From Cyclostephanos tholiformis (lineage: Eukaryota > Bacillariophyta > Thalassiosirophyceae > Thalassiosirales > Thalassiosiraceae), in assembly GCA_036939975.1 (NCBI GenBank), contig JALLPB010000236.1, positions 1 through 19,391 on the forward strand: a DNA stretch of 19,391 nt, given 5' to 3'. The translations under genes were made by a program, and so were the position numbers. The notes under the pieces were generated by a model. It did not search any database. It was not told the origin of the DNA and saw nothing but the letters and a program-made list of their open reading frames with translations. The first letter of the stretch is position 1; every line of letters starts with the position of its first letter. This document shows positions 18,505-19,391 of this stretch, one piece after another.

Positions 18505-18850
18505 ATAGAGCAGTTGCACTACCATCCAAAATAGTTCGGATGGGTGTGAAGCATAATTGTTTCTCATTTGAAAATTGTGAGAAACAATTATGCTTTGCAC
18601 CCACCTAAAAATGCAACTGAAAATATTCATGTAGGAACCTGTATAATATGTTCATTGCTCCCTCAGCTACATAGCTAGGTATGAGTGCAAAATTTGAGCT
18701 TACTATTTATTTAAGCCAAACTAATATTTAATAAAAAATGTTATTATTAACTTGAAAAACTCATAAAAATGAGCTAACCTAGGGGCATGAGAGTACCTTT
18801 TTTCATTACCCATCAATATCACCTTGCTATCCATATGGTGCATGCCAATG
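18505..18850 (+). repeat. Copy c4 (hairpin and right half) of the ~1 kb repeat family
   Basis: Begins with gcactaccatccaaaatagt just before the hairpin (arms 18538-18566 and 18578-18605, loop of 11). It continues with catgtaggaacctgtataat, gctacatagctagg, aagccaaactaatatttaa and gagctaacctaggggcatga. These match the reverse complement of 16370-16545 closely. The left half of the repeat is absent; AT-rich palindromic sequence lies there instead. Confidence 0.7.
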
Positions 18851-19391
18851 TGGGGCTTGAAGTAATACTGCCAACTTTATCTTTAAGGTTAGTTTAGTAC
18901 CAATTTTTACATACAATGAGCTCGAGTCCATGCAACAACAGCCACAACACACAAAAACCAGCACAAACACCGCAACCATGGTGGCTGAGCTGCTTGCCCT
19001 TCCAGCAGCATGGATTTGATGGATCCACATAATTGAATGCATGGGCGATTCATCCAAGGCATTGGTTGAGGCATTGGATGATTAGTTATTGTTATAAAAC
19101 ATAAATTAAAGTAGTTATTAATATTTTTCTATCGATCACTTTATTTTTTCAAATCAATCAACCGCCAAGGACAATGGTCACCAAAAGAGCATCCATTGTC
19201 ATCAATGGGCGCCCATATCATAAGAGTAGATTAAATATGTAGTTAAGATTAATATGGTTTTAAACTTAGTCTAACTATGATAATAAGCTACGGTTAGGTC
19301 AATCGCAAAATTGTTGACTACGCACGAATGCACCTCTGTGACATGAGCCCAGAAGTTCACTGTAACTTGTGTAACCATTGTTACACTTTAG
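18851..19391. other. No intact gene; holds a possible tiny piggyBac-like fragment
   Basis: No convincing gene or RNA. At 19041-19079 the plus strand encodes MGDSSKALVEALDD, which resembles MGNAMTKALVEALVGDL at 14013-14060 in the piggyBac-like remnant, with one codon indel. The nucleotide match (atgggc, ccaaggc, gaggc-ttgg) is also visible. The match covers ~45 bases only. Confidence 0.35.

Noticed and set aside
1..18605. Repeated gagaaacaattatgcttc arms as a CRISPR-like array
   Set aside because: Copies are few, hundreds to thousands of bases apart, in both orientations and embedded in a longer repeat.

Overview
The window reads as a transposon-dense, gene-poor stretch of a eukaryotic nuclear genome, most likely a diatom or related stramenopile. 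The main evidence is three Ty1/copia-type polyproteins of the kind abundant in diatoms (CoDi-like). They have a CCHC gag, DSQ/DNQ or DSGAT protease motifs, the YLH...FPES...GHM pre-integrase style, and FHVDD or CIDDF reverse transcriptase motifs. A decayed piggyBac-like transposase adds support. I found no intact host gene, tRNA, rRNA or CRISPR array. The taxonomic call is inference from element type only.

Layout. Positions 1-3030 hold copies of an unnamed ~1 kb repeat family with a central hairpin (c0 1-215, c1 508-1500, c2 2150-3030). Positions 3058-4385 are a truncated copia polyprotein (element A, + strand) without its integrase core. Positions 4386-10129 are a nearly complete copia element (element B, - strand) with 213-bp LTRs. 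Its gag-pol is broken by two frameshifts and six in-frame stops, all TGA. Positions 10130-13750 are a scrambled third copia element (element C): + strand protease/pre-integrase, then - strand gag/protease in tail-to-tail contact, then + strand RT/RNase H. Positions 13867-15001 are a 5'-truncated piggyBac-like transposase whose middle is occupied by a fragment resembling the second-largest RNA polymerase subunit (RPB2/RpoB). Positions 15002-16087 show nothing recognisable. Positions 16310-17303 are an inverted full copy (c3) of the 1 kb repeat. Positions 17466-17982 are a 517-bp TA-flanked MITE. Positions 17985-18500 are AT-rich sequence built of degenerate palindromic motifs. Positions 18505-18850 are a half copy (c4) of the 1 kb repeat, and the rest is unassigned.

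The parts do not form a pathway; this is a nest of mobile elements inserted into one another. The most unusual points are (1) a possible self-priming primer-binding site in element B, 15 of 15 bases complementary to its own LTR; (2) the RNA-polymerase-like fragment in frame inside a transposase remnant; (3) the undescribed ~1 kb repeat with conserved splice-donor-like sites and a perfect-looking central hairpin; (4) TGA-only decay pointing to CpG methylation and deamination.
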